Shown: positions 26,551 to 39,190 of the stretch, one piece after another
Numbering within the stretch: position 1 is the first letter of the stretch
How the letters are laid out: the number at the start of each line of letters is the position of its first letter
NCBI RefSeq assembly: GCF_051401765.1
Contig: NC_135064.1
Location: 27,006,001 to 27,070,000 of the forward strand
Length of the DNA: 64,000 bases
Origin: Calliopsis andreniformis
Lineage: Eukaryota; Arthropoda; Insecta; Hymenoptera; Andrenidae
Direction: 5' to 3'
The notes under the pieces: generated by a model
Database searches by the model: none
What the model saw: the letters and a program-made list of their open reading frames with translations, nothing else
What the model was told of the DNA's origin: nothing
Position numbers and translations under genes: made by a program

Positions 26551-28831
26551 AATTAAATGACAAATGTAAACATCGTCCTGTTTCCACTTGAAATTACATC
26601 TCCTACATTTGCTGAAACTTTTTATTGTCATAACGCTAAAAAACATACACTTCGTCGCCCAGGGGTAAAGTAAAAATACACTCTGTACATGCAAAGCAAA
26701 CCCCCAGGGACGACTCTGCAATATTTGTACGTATGGACGAAGGTCTTATTTGCCTACAAGGTTTCTCTCTAGATCAGAGGAACGTTCAGCTGGGATTTTC
26801 TTGTAGACACAGGAATAAAGTTTGTTGATTAACAAAGAGAAGTTTACCCTTGTTCGTAACAATATCTGACCTTTGAATTCACCCAGTACAAATCTAAACG
26901 TCCCTTGATTACACATTGTTAACTTACTCCTCGCCCTATTTTCCCACCATTTAAGCTATCTTTCAACCCCTGATATACTCAGATCTCGCAGTTACCCATC
27001 AGCTAGTACAAACGACGCGAAGCATCAGCTTTAAACCAAGAACAATAATGGCATCAACTTTGCTCGGCTCGTTTACCCGAACCGTTACATAGAAAACGAA
27101 GAAGCAGCTTCCCAGTTGAACAATAATTCCTCCAGTCAACACTTTTTCCTCTGGCCAGCTAACAGATAGAGGTAATCGGCAAAAACGGACACAGAATAAT
27201 CGGGGGCTGCGAAGAATGATAACGACTGAGCTTCGCGAATTCTCGCAAGCTGGGAAACTTTGTCTTCCTTTATCCAGGGATTAACACTTTTACGGCGGCA
27301 TTTCGAAATGAAGAAGTCGCTGCGATTCGGCGTCACGACACCATGATTGAGCGACTTGGGGGTCGAGTCACCACGTTTATGGAAATAAATTTCGACGGGC
27401 CTCGAATACGCGACGCGTGTGCGCCGTTGTGCTGGCTAGTTGGGGCGGAAGTTGCGCCCGTGGCACCGTGGTCCTCGAATTTCTGGTAATTCTCGAAGTA
27501 GGGAACCGTGTACAAAAGCCGCTGGTCGCGCTCGCGTGCACGCGTTCGTGATTTATGAAACGCGCTGTAATTGACTTACATTACCATGCAAATTGCCACG
27601 GTCACGATACGATGCAAAATGCTTGTCCGATTCTTACGAAAACCCTTCTTTCTCTTCTCTACCTTTTTTTTCTTCTTTTTCTTTTTGCTGTTTTGTTCCG
27701 TTTCGTTCACCGCCGTGTACAATTAGTTAGAGGTTTCACGCTCGAGAGGTATTTGTACACAATCGCACGACACACGGCAGTTCGCCTTTTTTTTCTGGAG
27801 CACAGCAACGTTGTCAATAAATGCCTGAACCGCTATCGCGTGTCCTGGCTTATATTTTTCGCTGGCGAGAATATTTTTATCCGTATGCATAACGGGGATA
27901 CGAGTGTTTCACTGCTATTTTTAAGCCACAATGTACTTTTATTTCGAAATACCATGTGTGTCAGTGAACGTTTAGCCCTCTAACGTGAAGAAACTCTTGT
28001 TCCCTCGCTGAGGTCACGTGCTATTCGCGAGAACGATCATGCGTCGAGTATCTGGGAAAGATTTATCATGGAACTTCGAGAATTCTTGCGGACTTTTAAA
28101 CGCGTAGCTTGATTATTAATCCTTGTAAGATGGCTGGGGTTGAACTTGCCATTAATTTATGGATTAAAGAATGTTGCTTTAAGGCTCGCCGTAATATATG
28201 TACAGCTGTTTTCAGACTGTTTCTTTAGAGAATCTTCCTGTGTGAAATAATTCACTGGTATACCATGTGTTCGAAAGAAAAAAGTTTCAATGTTTTAAGT
28301 ATATACAGTACCATCTATAAATAATACAACCTAGAAACTTGTCGCAAACTGTTTACTTTTTAATTAACAGAAGACACTGTTTTTCAATCTAAAATAAAAA
28401 TTCAGAAATCCAATTTCCGACATACGTTATTTAAATGTCAAAGGTCGATAAAAGTCCAGAGGTCATTTAAAATGTGAAATTTAATTTGAAATTCAGACAT
28501 TGGGAAGTATGTTAATCCTATGTACCTATATGCAAGAATTGCAAAGAATTACAGCTCCTATGTTTGTTCTCCTCATAAATGTCCCTATGAAATCCTGTTT
28601 ACTACGCACACATTACCCAGGTAATTCTTGATGTGAATGGAGTGCAAAAAAAGTAAGCTTGGTGCATTTACGAGAGGAGCAAACTCCGAGAAGGTTTCTT
28701 GCCCTTACTCTGTTATGAATTTTGCATACATTAAACAGAAACGTTACGTGAAATTTTCTATCACTGACTGATATTCCTATTCTTGGAGTGCGTTTAAGTT
28801 TCCTCCTCTTATGTGCTCGTGCTCGATCCAG
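26551..28831. other. Non-coding, within the presumed intron before exon B
   Basis: A GC-rich patch lies at 27330-27560. A 142-codon + ORF at 27555-27983 has one hydrophobic stretch caused by a T-rich run (about 27650-27700). It shows no splice or promoter signals and I do not consider it a gene. Near 26650-26715, GTCGCCCAGGGG and CCCCCAGGGACGAC form a loose inverted pair, perhaps a small decayed element. Confidence 0.4.
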
Positions 28832-28892
28832 AAGTGGGACCTCCCAACTTTAATCGCCCAAAACTGGAAACGAGACCTCGTGGTGTGAAAAG
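28832..28892 (+). CDS. Candidate 61-nt internal exon (B)
   Basis: A long pyrimidine-rich acceptor (TTTCCTCCTCTTATG... ending ATCCAG) leads into 61 nt and the donor AAAAG/GTAAAT. Only one frame is open. It starts in phase 1, ends in phase 2 and reads VGPPNFNRPKLETRPRGVK. This is a hydrophilic, Pro/Arg/Lys-rich segment that would be disordered. The start phase matches exon A, giving a Glu at the junction. The end phase matches both the exon at 29307 and the exon at 56864. The donor is not ideal at +5, so a cassette exon is plausible. The protein family is not recognised. Confidence 0.4.
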
Positions 28893-29306
28893 GTAAATAA
28901 CTTTCATTTCTTTCGACAGGGCACTACATATGTTCTCTTGCGCCACACCTTCGAACTATAGGGCGTTCCCAAACAGGTCACCCGAAGGCGAACATACTAG
29001 GTCACAGAATTCACTATGTATTCTATTACAGCGATGAAATCATATTTCACAAAGAAATGAAATCGATCGCATAGACTTGAACTTCAGCGTCCCATATCAA
29101 AGAACCTATTCTCCTCGGCGAGCAGCTTGGAGCGCGCGATCGGCAGGGAATCTCGGTGGAGTCATAAATGACCCAGTTCGAGCCGATTTTAATTCTATCG
29201 TACGTATTGGATTAGTTCCTGGTAAGACGTGTTTAATCCAGCCAGCTCGGCGGGCGCACGAAATTTTACGAGCCCCGGGCTGCTGAATTTCCTTTCTTTG
29301 TTTCAG
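28893..29306. other. Short candidate intron
   Basis: This is the sequence between exon B and the possible last exon at 29307. It would be a 414-nt intron beginning GTAAAT and ending CTTTCTTTGTTTCAG. The ORF at 29077-29286 inside it has no supporting signals. Nothing else is visible. Confidence 0.3.
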
Positions 29307-29406
29307 CCCCCTTCTGCCGAAGCGGGCACGTGACCCACCTCAGAATGAACCGGCTGTGCCCGCCGGTGGAACAATATCTGTGCGCCGTGTACGCGTGCGC
29401 GCTTAG
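29307..29406 (+). CDS. Possible alternative last exon with stop
   Basis: A very good acceptor (TTTCCTTTCTTTGTTTCAG) sits 414 nt after exon B. Entered in the phase left by exon B, the frame reads PLLPKRARDPPQNEPAVPAG and onward for 32 codons to TAG at 29404-29406. AATAAA follows at 29495-29500. The composition (Pro, Arg, basic) continues the style of exon B. A second frame is open for longer but needs a different phase. Together this suggests a short isoform ending here, with exon C used in a longer isoform. The segment is GC-rich, where open frames are cheap, so the call is tentative. Confidence 0.25.
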
Positions 29407-29494
29407 CAACCCTCGGGCGTACACTTCTGCTCGTCCACCCACCCCCACCGATACAATTAAGGAAGCGCAATAGATCCACCGCCGAACTAGAAGA

Positions 29495-29500
29495 AATAAA
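29495..29500 (+). terminator. Poly(A) signal AATAAA
   Basis: A canonical hexamer lies 88 nt after the stop of the possible last exon at 29307-29406. The hexamer is common by chance in AT-rich DNA; its value lies only in the position. Confidence 0.25.
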
Positions 29501-32500
29501 CTCTTTGACAGTAAATCGGTGGAATCGCGCGAGAGAACTTTCTTATCCGTTGACTTCCGCCGACTCCGACCTCGTTCCGTTTCTCTTTTATCGTTGTTCC
29601 TACCAACGAACCACGTTTCCGGTTTATCACGCGCGTCTTCGAGACGCTGTCGGCGATAGCCTATCCACCAGGGGAGTGGTAAAATAGAATCCGACTTGAG
29701 GTGTTCGGTTCATGTGAAACCTTAATACTTGCGGAGAAAAGGGTTAAAAATATGTGCAAGCTTCAAGGTCAGCTAATTACGTGTAGACACTTTCTATAAT
29801 TATATCTAGCATTCGGTAGGTCAAGTTAATTAGTCATGCCTATAGCTAAATTGAGAGCCTAAAAATATATTACTCTGGTAGAGTAATCTATGAATTGTAA
29901 TAAGAATTCTAAATTTGAATATTTCAGCCCCGAGTTATTATTATCTAAGGCTTTCGAACTATGTCTTTTAGTATTCCTTAAATCTCCGTCTTACAATGAG
30001 AATTATTGGAATATGATCTTAACCTACAATTCGGAGCTATAGTCAAGTAGGACAAATGTTTCTACACGAACTATTTTCTATTATTTTAGTGTTCTCATGT
30101 CTGCTCCAAGATTTCCCTCAATATTTTAAAATATTCTAACTATATTATATTCAGTCAGAATTCAGTACACTGAGATATCTCTGAAACGAAAGCAACCCTA
30201 ACGTATGGTTCCAGGGTTTAGCTATGCATTGCATCATAAGCTGAGAAATCCGACTTCATTCAACTTCCGTCATTCCGCCCCGTGAATCTTTGATTGTTTC
30301 CAGTCTAGGGTAAGCTGATCCGCGTGAATCCAGTTACTCTTCCAGACGCAGGTGAAGGATATCGCGTTCGGCGATTTATGCGTGGACGCAAATACAAGAA
30401 GGGAGCTGGCTCCGTTGAGAAATCTCTACGAGCATAGTTGATCATTTGTGACCGCGCTCGTAGTTCACTCCGCCGAGATAAGTGCATATTCGTGTGAACG
30501 ATGTATCCTTTCTTGCGGTTATAAGGTATGCAATCAACGCGTACCAGCCATTTGGTATAGCCACATACAGCCCCGCTAGGAAATCCTGCTGAAAATTGGC
30601 GTGGCTCGCGCTCCCTTGGATCATGCTCCCCATTCGTTTCTATATGCTGTGTTATGTGCTTTCCGCCGCCACTAGATTAAACGGAATTAAATTCATCTTC
30701 ACAATTTTTCTCTTATTTATAACAATTACACCGACCGAATGGAAGGATCCAGCGAATAGGGTGAATGGACACGAAGCTCGAGAGAAATTAGGTAAAGGGA
30801 AATAGGATCGTCAGTTACGAAAGTTGTAGGAGTTAAGCTCTCGTTCGTTTGCTCGTCCATTCATAATATTCCTACGTGGCTCGCTAGTTTTTCTCCCATG
30901 TAATTCCGGTCGGACGTGGAATTCGCGGACACGAGGCCCTTAAGCTTCCTACCCTTGTATGTTCAGACAAAGCATGGCCTGCTCCTAATGTACAATAATT
31001 CATCGTCGCGGTTACCGTCGCGGCTTCCGTAAGTTTCAGCGTGTAACGCGCCGCAACAAAAACGGTAACTTCACAACGACCCTGCGTCTCCAGTAGGTGT
31101 CGTCAAAAAGTTTCGCACAATGACACTAGAATTTTCCCCTAATTTTCAGACTCTTTTGTCCCCCCCTGCCTCAGTGAGAAACGAATTTCAAGTCTCTGCG
31201 ACCCTCGTGAGGTGGATGCTGTTGGTGGACTGAAATATTTTTTTACGTGGATGAGCTGATAATAGCTTTTAAGCACTGTTAGCTAATTGGACAACTAGCT
31301 CTTGGTTTCTTGAACGGCAGGTGGTTGGCTTCAAAGTTTGATGCATAGTCTGAATATATTTAATTATTATCTTTCAAATTTCAAGTATTTCTAAAGTATA
31401 CGCTATACAAAAGTATATGCAACAGATGATAACAACTGATCGTTGTTCTTCGAGAGATTAGAGTCCTTGTTTGTCAATAGTTTTGTCACTTCGTTTGTCC
31501 TAGGGGCCAAAATATATTTATTTCATATTCAGTTTGCCTGACTTTACGATCACGCTATATTTCTGGGACAAGTACATATTAGTTGAAAAATAGAGTAACT
31601 GAGTGTTGGTATTTTTTTCTTCTGATGACAATTAATGGAAGGTCAGTGATCAACAAACAGGAAGGCAAGATCGTCCTTGTACGCTATAGCTGCGCTAGTA
31701 TGTAATTGAAGCACAAAGGGGTAAAAGGTATACAAGTTCAAGCGACAGTGTCCAGCGTGACTTCAAAGTGCGAAAGTTTGATTAGTTCCGAGTCTGGATG
31801 TTCTGTTTAAAAGTTGGACTAATTCTGTTGGCACATCTAAATAGACCTGCTTCTAAAAACTGTTTCTACACTAAATAAGTACTTTCGCGGCAATCTTTGA
31901 ACTATTCCTTCAATTTAAATCCCAAAATTCGTGTAAACTCTTTAGAAACTTATTCAGAATTAACTTACACTAAAGTTTGCATTATTAATCCAATTAATTG
32001 TCTTTAACATTTCTTACATACCCACTTTCCTAATTGTATTCTCCTCAAGAGATAGGTATATTTAAAGTAGAATGATATTCTTTTATATGTTTACCAGAGC
32101 CAAATGATTTTTTCATCAAGGCTCTTTCATCCTTTTGTTCTCCTTATCCGTTGACAATTCGCATAATCGGGTCTCGTTGTAACATTCCAGAAAACAGATC
32201 CGTGGAAGCATTAGCGGACGAATGACCACGTGGATGATGATACAAACGCGCATTCGTGTAAAATTAGGATCGTGAAACCACTGATCTGTGACGGCAAACA
32301 AACCGAGGCGAATTATTCGCATGAGAGAGCAAGCGAGAAGCTATGGATTCGTCGACGCTGGCATAATGCTTGTTTCAATAGCCAATGGGAAAGTGTTAAT
32401 TGCCAATCGACCACGTTTCAAATGGATACGATTTCCTGGTTATTATTTAATGAATTCGTTCCAATTATTCCTATGGTTCTTCAGCATTTAAAATGTATAG

Positions 32501-35354
32501 TAACACGATTTCACTTGGAATATTTCAGTAATTTTCATCTGCGACAGAACTAACCGCTTCATTTTTCGCAGATTTTTCCTTAAAATTTTAACGATATAAC
32601 GGACGTCCGTTTGAACGAGAAATAAAGAATTCAAAGGAATTTATTCAATCAAATAGAGTCCATTTCGCTTTCGATTCTTCCCCACTGTCACGTTCCATCG
32701 AAGGAACAGGGAAAGATGAATTTCCATTCAGTTACCAAAAATCTTCTCAGCCATTTCCTAATATTCCTTGCCTTTTTCCATGCGATAATTAATTTCCCGT
32801 TAATTATCTAACCCGTCGAGTCACATGTCGAGTTGAGCTTTTCATTTCCACGTCGTTCAGCGCTTCATCAACGAGGAGGGTCGAACTGAACATACTCAGC
32901 TGTTCCATAGACAGCTTTTCTTTCCTCGGTGACGCTTAAGTAACGACACCGCAACGTGTCCCATGAATATTGACGATCGAGAAGGTCGATTCATATTCTT
33001 GTTTCTAATCAAGCCCGCCGTGACTCTCCATTTTTCATCCCCTATCAGCGGAACAAAAAGTTCACCATCCACCCTCTTCCACGCCAAGCACACCTCTTCT
33101 TTTTTTCCTCGAGCCTTTACACGCACGTCACACGTTCAAAGTACAGTCAAACTCTCTGCCTACTTGTGGGTGGTTAAGTTTTTGCAATGATGGAGCGGGA
33201 AAGAAACTTCGTTCTTCAAAACAGTTTCATACAATCAGTTAATTGAAGCTTTAATTACTATTTAATGGGGTTTGCAGTTCACAAAGGCAAACTTTTAGTC
33301 GCCCAGGACTTTCCTATTCCATTATGTATTACTCTAGTTATTGTGTCCCTAGGAGATGAAATTTATAGCTAAAAATTATTCTGTGCTAGGTGATTATACA
33401 TTCACCCTACCACACCCTCAACAAATCATCTTCAGTCACGAAAGCAATGACCGTAACTTTTGTGTCTCCTCGTTTAAGGTCGACCCTAACGATCAGACTC
33501 ATCATCCCCTCTGCTATCAGCCAACGTAACAACGCACTCCTCGTTCCTTCCGATTCAATCCTGTGTCCTCTGTATTCTCTATCGACTGCGATCGACCCCG
33601 TCCTCCCCCAAGAGCGGTCGCCACACAATATCGACCTCCACTTTCCCCAGCGATTAGCTTCCGTCGTCTTTATCATCCTTATCGTCCTGTTCGGTGCCAC
33701 GTACGATAACGGCGTATCGGCTCGGTTTCCGTGCGCCTGGAATTCGATCAAGGGGCGAGGAGCACGCGCTAACGCTCCCCTTCGCGTTCTTGCGTGCTTG
33801 CCCGTGAAAGAATCGGCCTGAAAGGAATCTTTTACGACGTGCCCTTTGCGATACGCCCCCCGTACCCGTTTCTAAAGTGTCGTTCACGACGCGTCTCCCT
33901 TACCTCTGCTTCGACTTACTTCGCGACGACCATTAGCGAGCTGAATGATTAATGGAACAGACGAGAGGAAGATCGTTGTCGCCCCAGGAAGACACCGCCG
34001 CTAACCAGACAACGGAAGTCATTGGTTTAGGTCGGCTATTTTTAGCTGCAAATTCCTCGACCGCGTCTCGCAGTCTCGTGATCGTCTCCCTCAGTGTTTT
34101 GCCAGGTTCTAATAGTTTTATTGGCATAGCAGCGGGAGGACTCTAGTGTGCCCTCTCATCGTTCGTGATTGCAGAAGATTTTCGAGGAGACTTGGCGGTA
34201 ACTTGCGGGTATTTTGTTCGACCACTCAAGGGCACGCAAATATGGAATCTATTTCTTGGGAAAAAGCTCGAGACGTAATAAATTGTTATGGGGTCGTTTC
34301 GTCGCGATCAAGAGCGAGATTGGAATCTGAAGGGCACGCTGTTATCGATGCGTTCGTTCCTTTTGGCTCTACTGCCGAAGACGCTCAGGGAACCTAATCA
34401 CGCAAGTACACGCGATTACGCGTGTTCGATATTTCGACCTTAGACTTGATCTCTGGCATACCCGTGTATCGACAAGCAGATAAGGGGAGAGGTGGTTTAT
34501 TGTCTTTGGGTATTCGATTACCTTGTAGCTAAGTGGTTAACAGAATCCATTGAATTTGTGTTTCATCGTGTATATGGGGTTGTCTGTTCTGGATGGGCTC
34601 ACTGTCTGAATTTTACATTAGATAATAGGCTTGTTTTTATCCTGTGCGTGGCAAGCCTCTGATATTGGTTTCTTATTCCGAGCGAATTCTTTCTTGGAAT
34701 TTCTTTGCAGCTTATCTTTGGGATTAAAGTGCATACCTGAGGAGGTCTAACCGTGCATCGTTCTGTCTTTATAAATACCCATATACTCTTTAGACATGCG
34801 TGTATTCTAGGAATTTTTCAGAATAGAATTTATTGTAGGTAAACAAATCTGTTGCTTCAGCATGTGCAGAATAATAAGAATCATCTCCTGGTTCTCCAAA
34901 ATTTTCCTGCTCAATGAATTTTCAATCAGATTTTCCCTGCAAATCCTACTCTGTTCTAAGTTTCCAGACCTCGAGCACACAGCTCCTAAGCTCGCTTTCA
35001 TCCTGGGTTCTACTTCAAAACCTCGAAACCTCTCGCTCAAGCAAGACGTATTCAAAACTATACATGTATACATAATACATGGTCTATAGATCTAACCTTA
35101 GAGCCATATAATACGTAATATTAGATTTTTGCAGTTCAGATTTGCCCCAAAACTGGGTCGCACGGAGTTCCCAAAATCCAATAAAGCCTAAAACTGTCAT
35201 CACAATCGATAGATCTCCGTTCGCGAAAAAATTCAATTATCTTTGCCGTTAATAAATGGACCTTTCATTAGGGCGCCTATTCGCGAGGACCAGGATTGAC
35301 AGGCGTTTCATCTTCATCGCCATCATTCATCGACTTTTCGATGCAAACTTTATG
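29501..35354. other. Long non-coding stretch
   Basis: This is mostly AT-rich DNA with stops in all frames. The GC-richer block at about 33390-34400 contains a 143-codon + ORF (33390-33821) overlapped by a minus-strand ORF (33407-33751). Neither has splice signals or a recognisable composition. I see no RNA gene or transposon end, and take the stretch to be intron or intergenic DNA. Confidence 0.45.
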
Positions 35355-35430
35355 CAGGGTGTTCGACTAAGGTGGAGAGAATTTGCAGGGTTGGTACTAA
35401 ATATCAAAGTCAGACGAAAATCAAGAATAT
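35355..35430 (+). repeat. Fragment of a CAGGGTG-ended interspersed repeat
   Basis: The segment begins CAGGGTGTTCGACTAAGG and continues GTGGAGAGAATTT, closely matching the left end of the 43006-43533 element (CAGGGTG...CGA-TAA...GGAGAGAATTT). It then holds GACGAAAATCAAGAAT, a word I associate with common insect repeats ending in ACAGGGTGTTC (from memory, not searched). No right-hand CACCCTG end is found nearby, so this is a truncated copy. Confidence 0.55.
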
Positions 35431-38400
35431 TAGATTACACCTCATTTTGAATTATTTATAATTCATAAATAAGGCTCCACCAGAGTTTAATCGAAGTGAG
35501 ACTCCAGCCGAACGCTTCATAAGGACCGTATCGAGTGCACATGATAGTCTCTTAATCAAGGGACAGTTCTCTCCTAAATGACTCTCTTTATGATCACTTC
35601 ATAGAATGCCAAGCTGGCCGAGTTAATTGTACGTATAATTTTGAGGCGTTCGAAGCGTGTAGAACAAAGGGGCGTCGTTGTTCGAGGGCGAAGCTTGGTC
35701 GTTTCGATTCGTCTGACCTTCACTGCCTTCATTTAGCCCTGGTAGTTAAGAACTTCCAGCGCAAGAGTACAGAGGGGATCGATGAAACGAGGTGGTACAA
35801 TCCTCGCCGAGCGGCGAAAGCTGCTGTTGTTGCCATTGCTCCAGTAAATCGAGGCTTCTGCGGTTGACGGAAGCCACCGTAAGAGGCTACATTAAGCAGG
35901 ATAGGACGAGGTGTTCGGATTAATTGTCGCCAGATGGTTGGCTATTCGATTTTGTTTCAGATTACACGCTCGATGGAATGAATATCGCGCGAATTGCCGG
36001 AACGAGACCCTTCGTTGCGATAAATTGCTGTTCCGTATGGAGCAGGAAGGTTGCCTAATGGGTAGCTCTCCTAAATCGTATTCCATCAATTTATTTCTTA
36101 TTACTGACTGCGAGGCGAGATTTAGTGGCAGATTTATGGAGTATCAGTATTGAGAAATATGGATGAGGAATTTGTTGGTTATAAAGTGAGTCTATTGTCG
36201 TATTTGTTTCAGTGAGGGAAGTTTATTGTTTAAATTGAACCGTCACGATAAGGTACATGTACATATAGAGGTCTGTAACATTGATTATATAATATATGTT
36301 TCCAATATTAAGCCATAGCTTCTAATATAAATTTGTTCATTAAGTTCAAAATGGGAGACATAAAAGGGAATATCTTTAATGCCATGTTTTTGACAAGTTT
36401 CCCTTAAATAACGATCTTCACGACGTCATTAAATAGCGACCATTAATATTAACAGTAACTACGATACGGCAAGCAATTTTGATTTTATTTATAATTAGTA
36501 TTTGACGCTCGCATCGGTAAATTGTGGTATAATTAAAGGATTATATCTTTTGTTACAACAAATTGCTGTTTTATGTGTAAAAAGCCACACCACCTACAAT
36601 AACACGTGACGTTTATTGATATTAATAGTATGTAGCAAAGTAGTCAAAGTTTATTTGCTGTTGGAAAAATAAATAAAACCCCTGAAAAAACAAATGCCGC
36701 CTGAATTAACAGAACTGAGATTTTCGTTACGTTCAACTATGGTTTTATCTACGAGAAACTAATTTAAGCACAGTAATGCGAGTCATTTATTGATATTAAT
36801 GGCTCATCGGCATAACACGATTTGATTTTAACTTGCCAATGGTTTTTCCGAGAGCAAGCGTAGCGTAAATCGTAGCTTTGTGCGGAGGATAACCAGGGTA
36901 TAACCGAAAATGGGGTGATTCTTTGCAAAGAATAAATAGAAATCATCGAATAACTTTTCAAACGAGCTTTTGCTTCCAAGATAATTGGTTCTGGAAAACC
37001 ATTAGATTAAAAATTGGTTTCAAATCTGCTTATATATTATATAAAGTAGTCTTTTATGCGGGATTTCTCGCTTGAAGAAGTCAGTAGCGTCAAAGGCAGG
37101 ATTTGCAAAAGCTTCAGGAGCTAGTGGCCGAATAGAACACTTGGTTCTTTAAAACATTTCATAATTTATTATTCTTTACGAAAATTAATATTCGTTCTTT
37201 AAAGAACTTGTTCAGTGAAAAGTTATTTCAGAAGATGAAGTTATTTCGTGAAAATCACTTCCTCGCATTATTACCGTATAACCCAGGAAGGTGAAGGGTC
37301 GTATTCGAAAGTCTTGAATTGAGGTTGAGAACGTGAATTACGATTATCGACTGGTATCGAATACACTCAGGAAATGACCGTAAATGTAATTCGCAAATCC
37401 ATTATCGTAAAAGTGCACAGATTGTGCAGGACCTTAAAAGTTTGGTGGACGTTGATATAGCGGAGGCTTTTCTGTCCCCGTGTGCAGTGAGTCCTGCCAA
37501 ACAATAGCGAATGATTTACCATGAATCTTGTTGGCTTCCTTACCGCTGCTATCAGTGGGCGCGCAAGCAATCTGTTTAAAAGACTTCCCGAATGGTATCT
37601 AATGCATTCTGAGCAGAGAATGTAGGACAATGGTAAAGGTCGAACCGTGACAATTCTCATAATACCGCGATTTAATTTGCCCTGACACTTGTCGCGACAA
37701 TTGGAGGTCGATATCATACGTGACTTTCGAGAGTTAAAAAAAGATCGTGATACATTGAATCGTGCTCCCCTTCGTGACTAAACAGATAACGAATGTACAC
37801 ACACGTCGCGATGGCTCACGTTAATGGTTCAAACTAACGCCGTGCCCAAAGATAACACAAATGATAACAGCTGCTCCATTGTGGACACAGCTCACTGTGT
37901 CTAATAACATGGGAACTTAGATTTCTCACCCGAGCTTCGACGCAGTTAGAGTAACAGAGCGTGCACGTCTGGTGTTTAAACAGCTGTCGTAAGACCGATT
38001 TTTGTTGCCTTTTTCGATAAAGAAAACCTCCCAACAGCTTCGATATCTAATCGTATTATCGGTCTATGAAGTGTTAACATCCGCTCAATTTTATGGATTT
38101 CTTCGAACTTTATTGAACGATATTTCTCAGGAACTCGCAGATATTATTGAAATTTAATTTCATTCAATATTGCTGGAATTCGAAGAGATACTAATTGGAG
38201 CATAACGAGAAGCAGTTACATGATTATTTCACTCACGAGGATGTGAATATCTTGCAATTTTTGAAAGTGGAATCTCATTTTATATCTTTTACTGCTCTTC
38301 TGTTGAAACTTATCTACTGTCCTACTGTACCATATACAGTGCAATTAAAACAACCATTATCTTATTGTAGAACAAAGAAACTTCCCAAGATCTGTTTGGC

Positions 38401-38499
38401 GAAATATCAAGCCCGTACGTGACACTCCCTTCGTCAAGGGATAGAATCCAACTCCATTGATCCATTCCCCAAACATAATTTCGAATTTTCCTCTCTCTC
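35431..38499. other. Non-coding stretch with a TAAT-rich segment
   Basis: No exon is supported. A good acceptor at about 35960 (GATTTTGTTTCAG) precedes about 60 open codons (within 35911-36153) but no acceptable donor follows. The 36240-36800 part is AT-rich and holds the repeated 15-mer listed separately, plus further ATTAATATTAA words. Minus-strand ORFs such as 37367-37717 have no signals. Confidence 0.4.
36612..36800. promoter_or_regulatory. Two identical TAAT-containing 15-mers, possible enhancer
   Basis: TTTATTGATATTAAT occurs exactly at 36612-36626 and again at 36786-36800, 174 bp apart, in the same orientation. Each contains ATTGAT and ATTAAT cores of the type bound by homeodomain proteins. 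Similar ATTAATATTAAC lies upstream near 36443. An exact 15-mer repeat at this distance is unusual even in AT-rich DNA. Function is inference only. Confidence 0.25.
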
Positions 38500-39190
38500 C
38501 AGAACTTGATCTCCCGACTACTCAGCATACTACTAGAACTACCGCTGCTACCGCTCATCCGGCCGCTGAACATTTCCTTGCAATAAGAGTACAAGCGTTC
38601 CGACGCACAGTAGCAACGTAACGTGGCATGGCGGCGAAACTCGAGCAGATTCCATCCAAAATATCTCACGGCGGCTCCTTGTTCCGCGTTATTACTCCGC
38701 GGGCCAGGCCAGTCCTGACGTGGCACAGTTTGCAGCCGTAGCTTTGGTTTCGGTCGCCCTCCATGATATTCGAAAACTGTCTGCGTCCCTTTCGTCGTGG
38801 CGACACGGGAGGAGAGGCTGTCTCGCGGAGGAGGGTGGCTCGATCCGCGGCAACTCCGAGCGTTTACACTACACGAAAACGGCGCAGTGTTACAGTCACG
38901 ACTCCCTCGTCTCATCACCACGGCCGCGCGCCCCGACCCACCCACGGTGTCGTGGATACGAGCCAATTTCGTTCCTCCGTCTTTGCAACAAGCCGCAATG
39001 TTCATCGCCCGTAGTCACGTACCGCGACCTCGATGCATCGGAATGAACGCGCGTTTTGGCGTCGGAGGATTCACTTATCTGGCCTCGAGTAACGCTCGAG
39101 CCAACCCTCTCGTCGAAGTGAAGGAGCAGGAAGAGAGACACTTCGGCAAACGGGGAATTATGGGCTTCAAAACTGATAGGCATATCCAGC
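38500..39190. other. CpG-rich, stop-poor island
   Basis: GC content rises sharply and long frames are open on both strands at once. The longest ORF in the window runs 38322-39005 on the minus strand (227 codons), and four + frames overlap it (up to 145 codons at 38797-39234). Simultaneous openness in many frames points to base composition rather than coding. The minus-strand ORF has a Ser/Gly-rich patch (SGSSGSSSSML) and no recognisable domain. A promoter or first non-coding exon here is possible. Confidence 0.3.

Noticed and set aside
27555..27983. 142-codon + strand ORF with one hydrophobic segment
   Set aside because: The hydrophobic part comes from a T-rich run; no supporting signals or family resemblance.
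33390..33821. 143-codon + strand ORF
   Set aside because: Overlaps an open minus-strand frame in GC-rich DNA; composition explains both.
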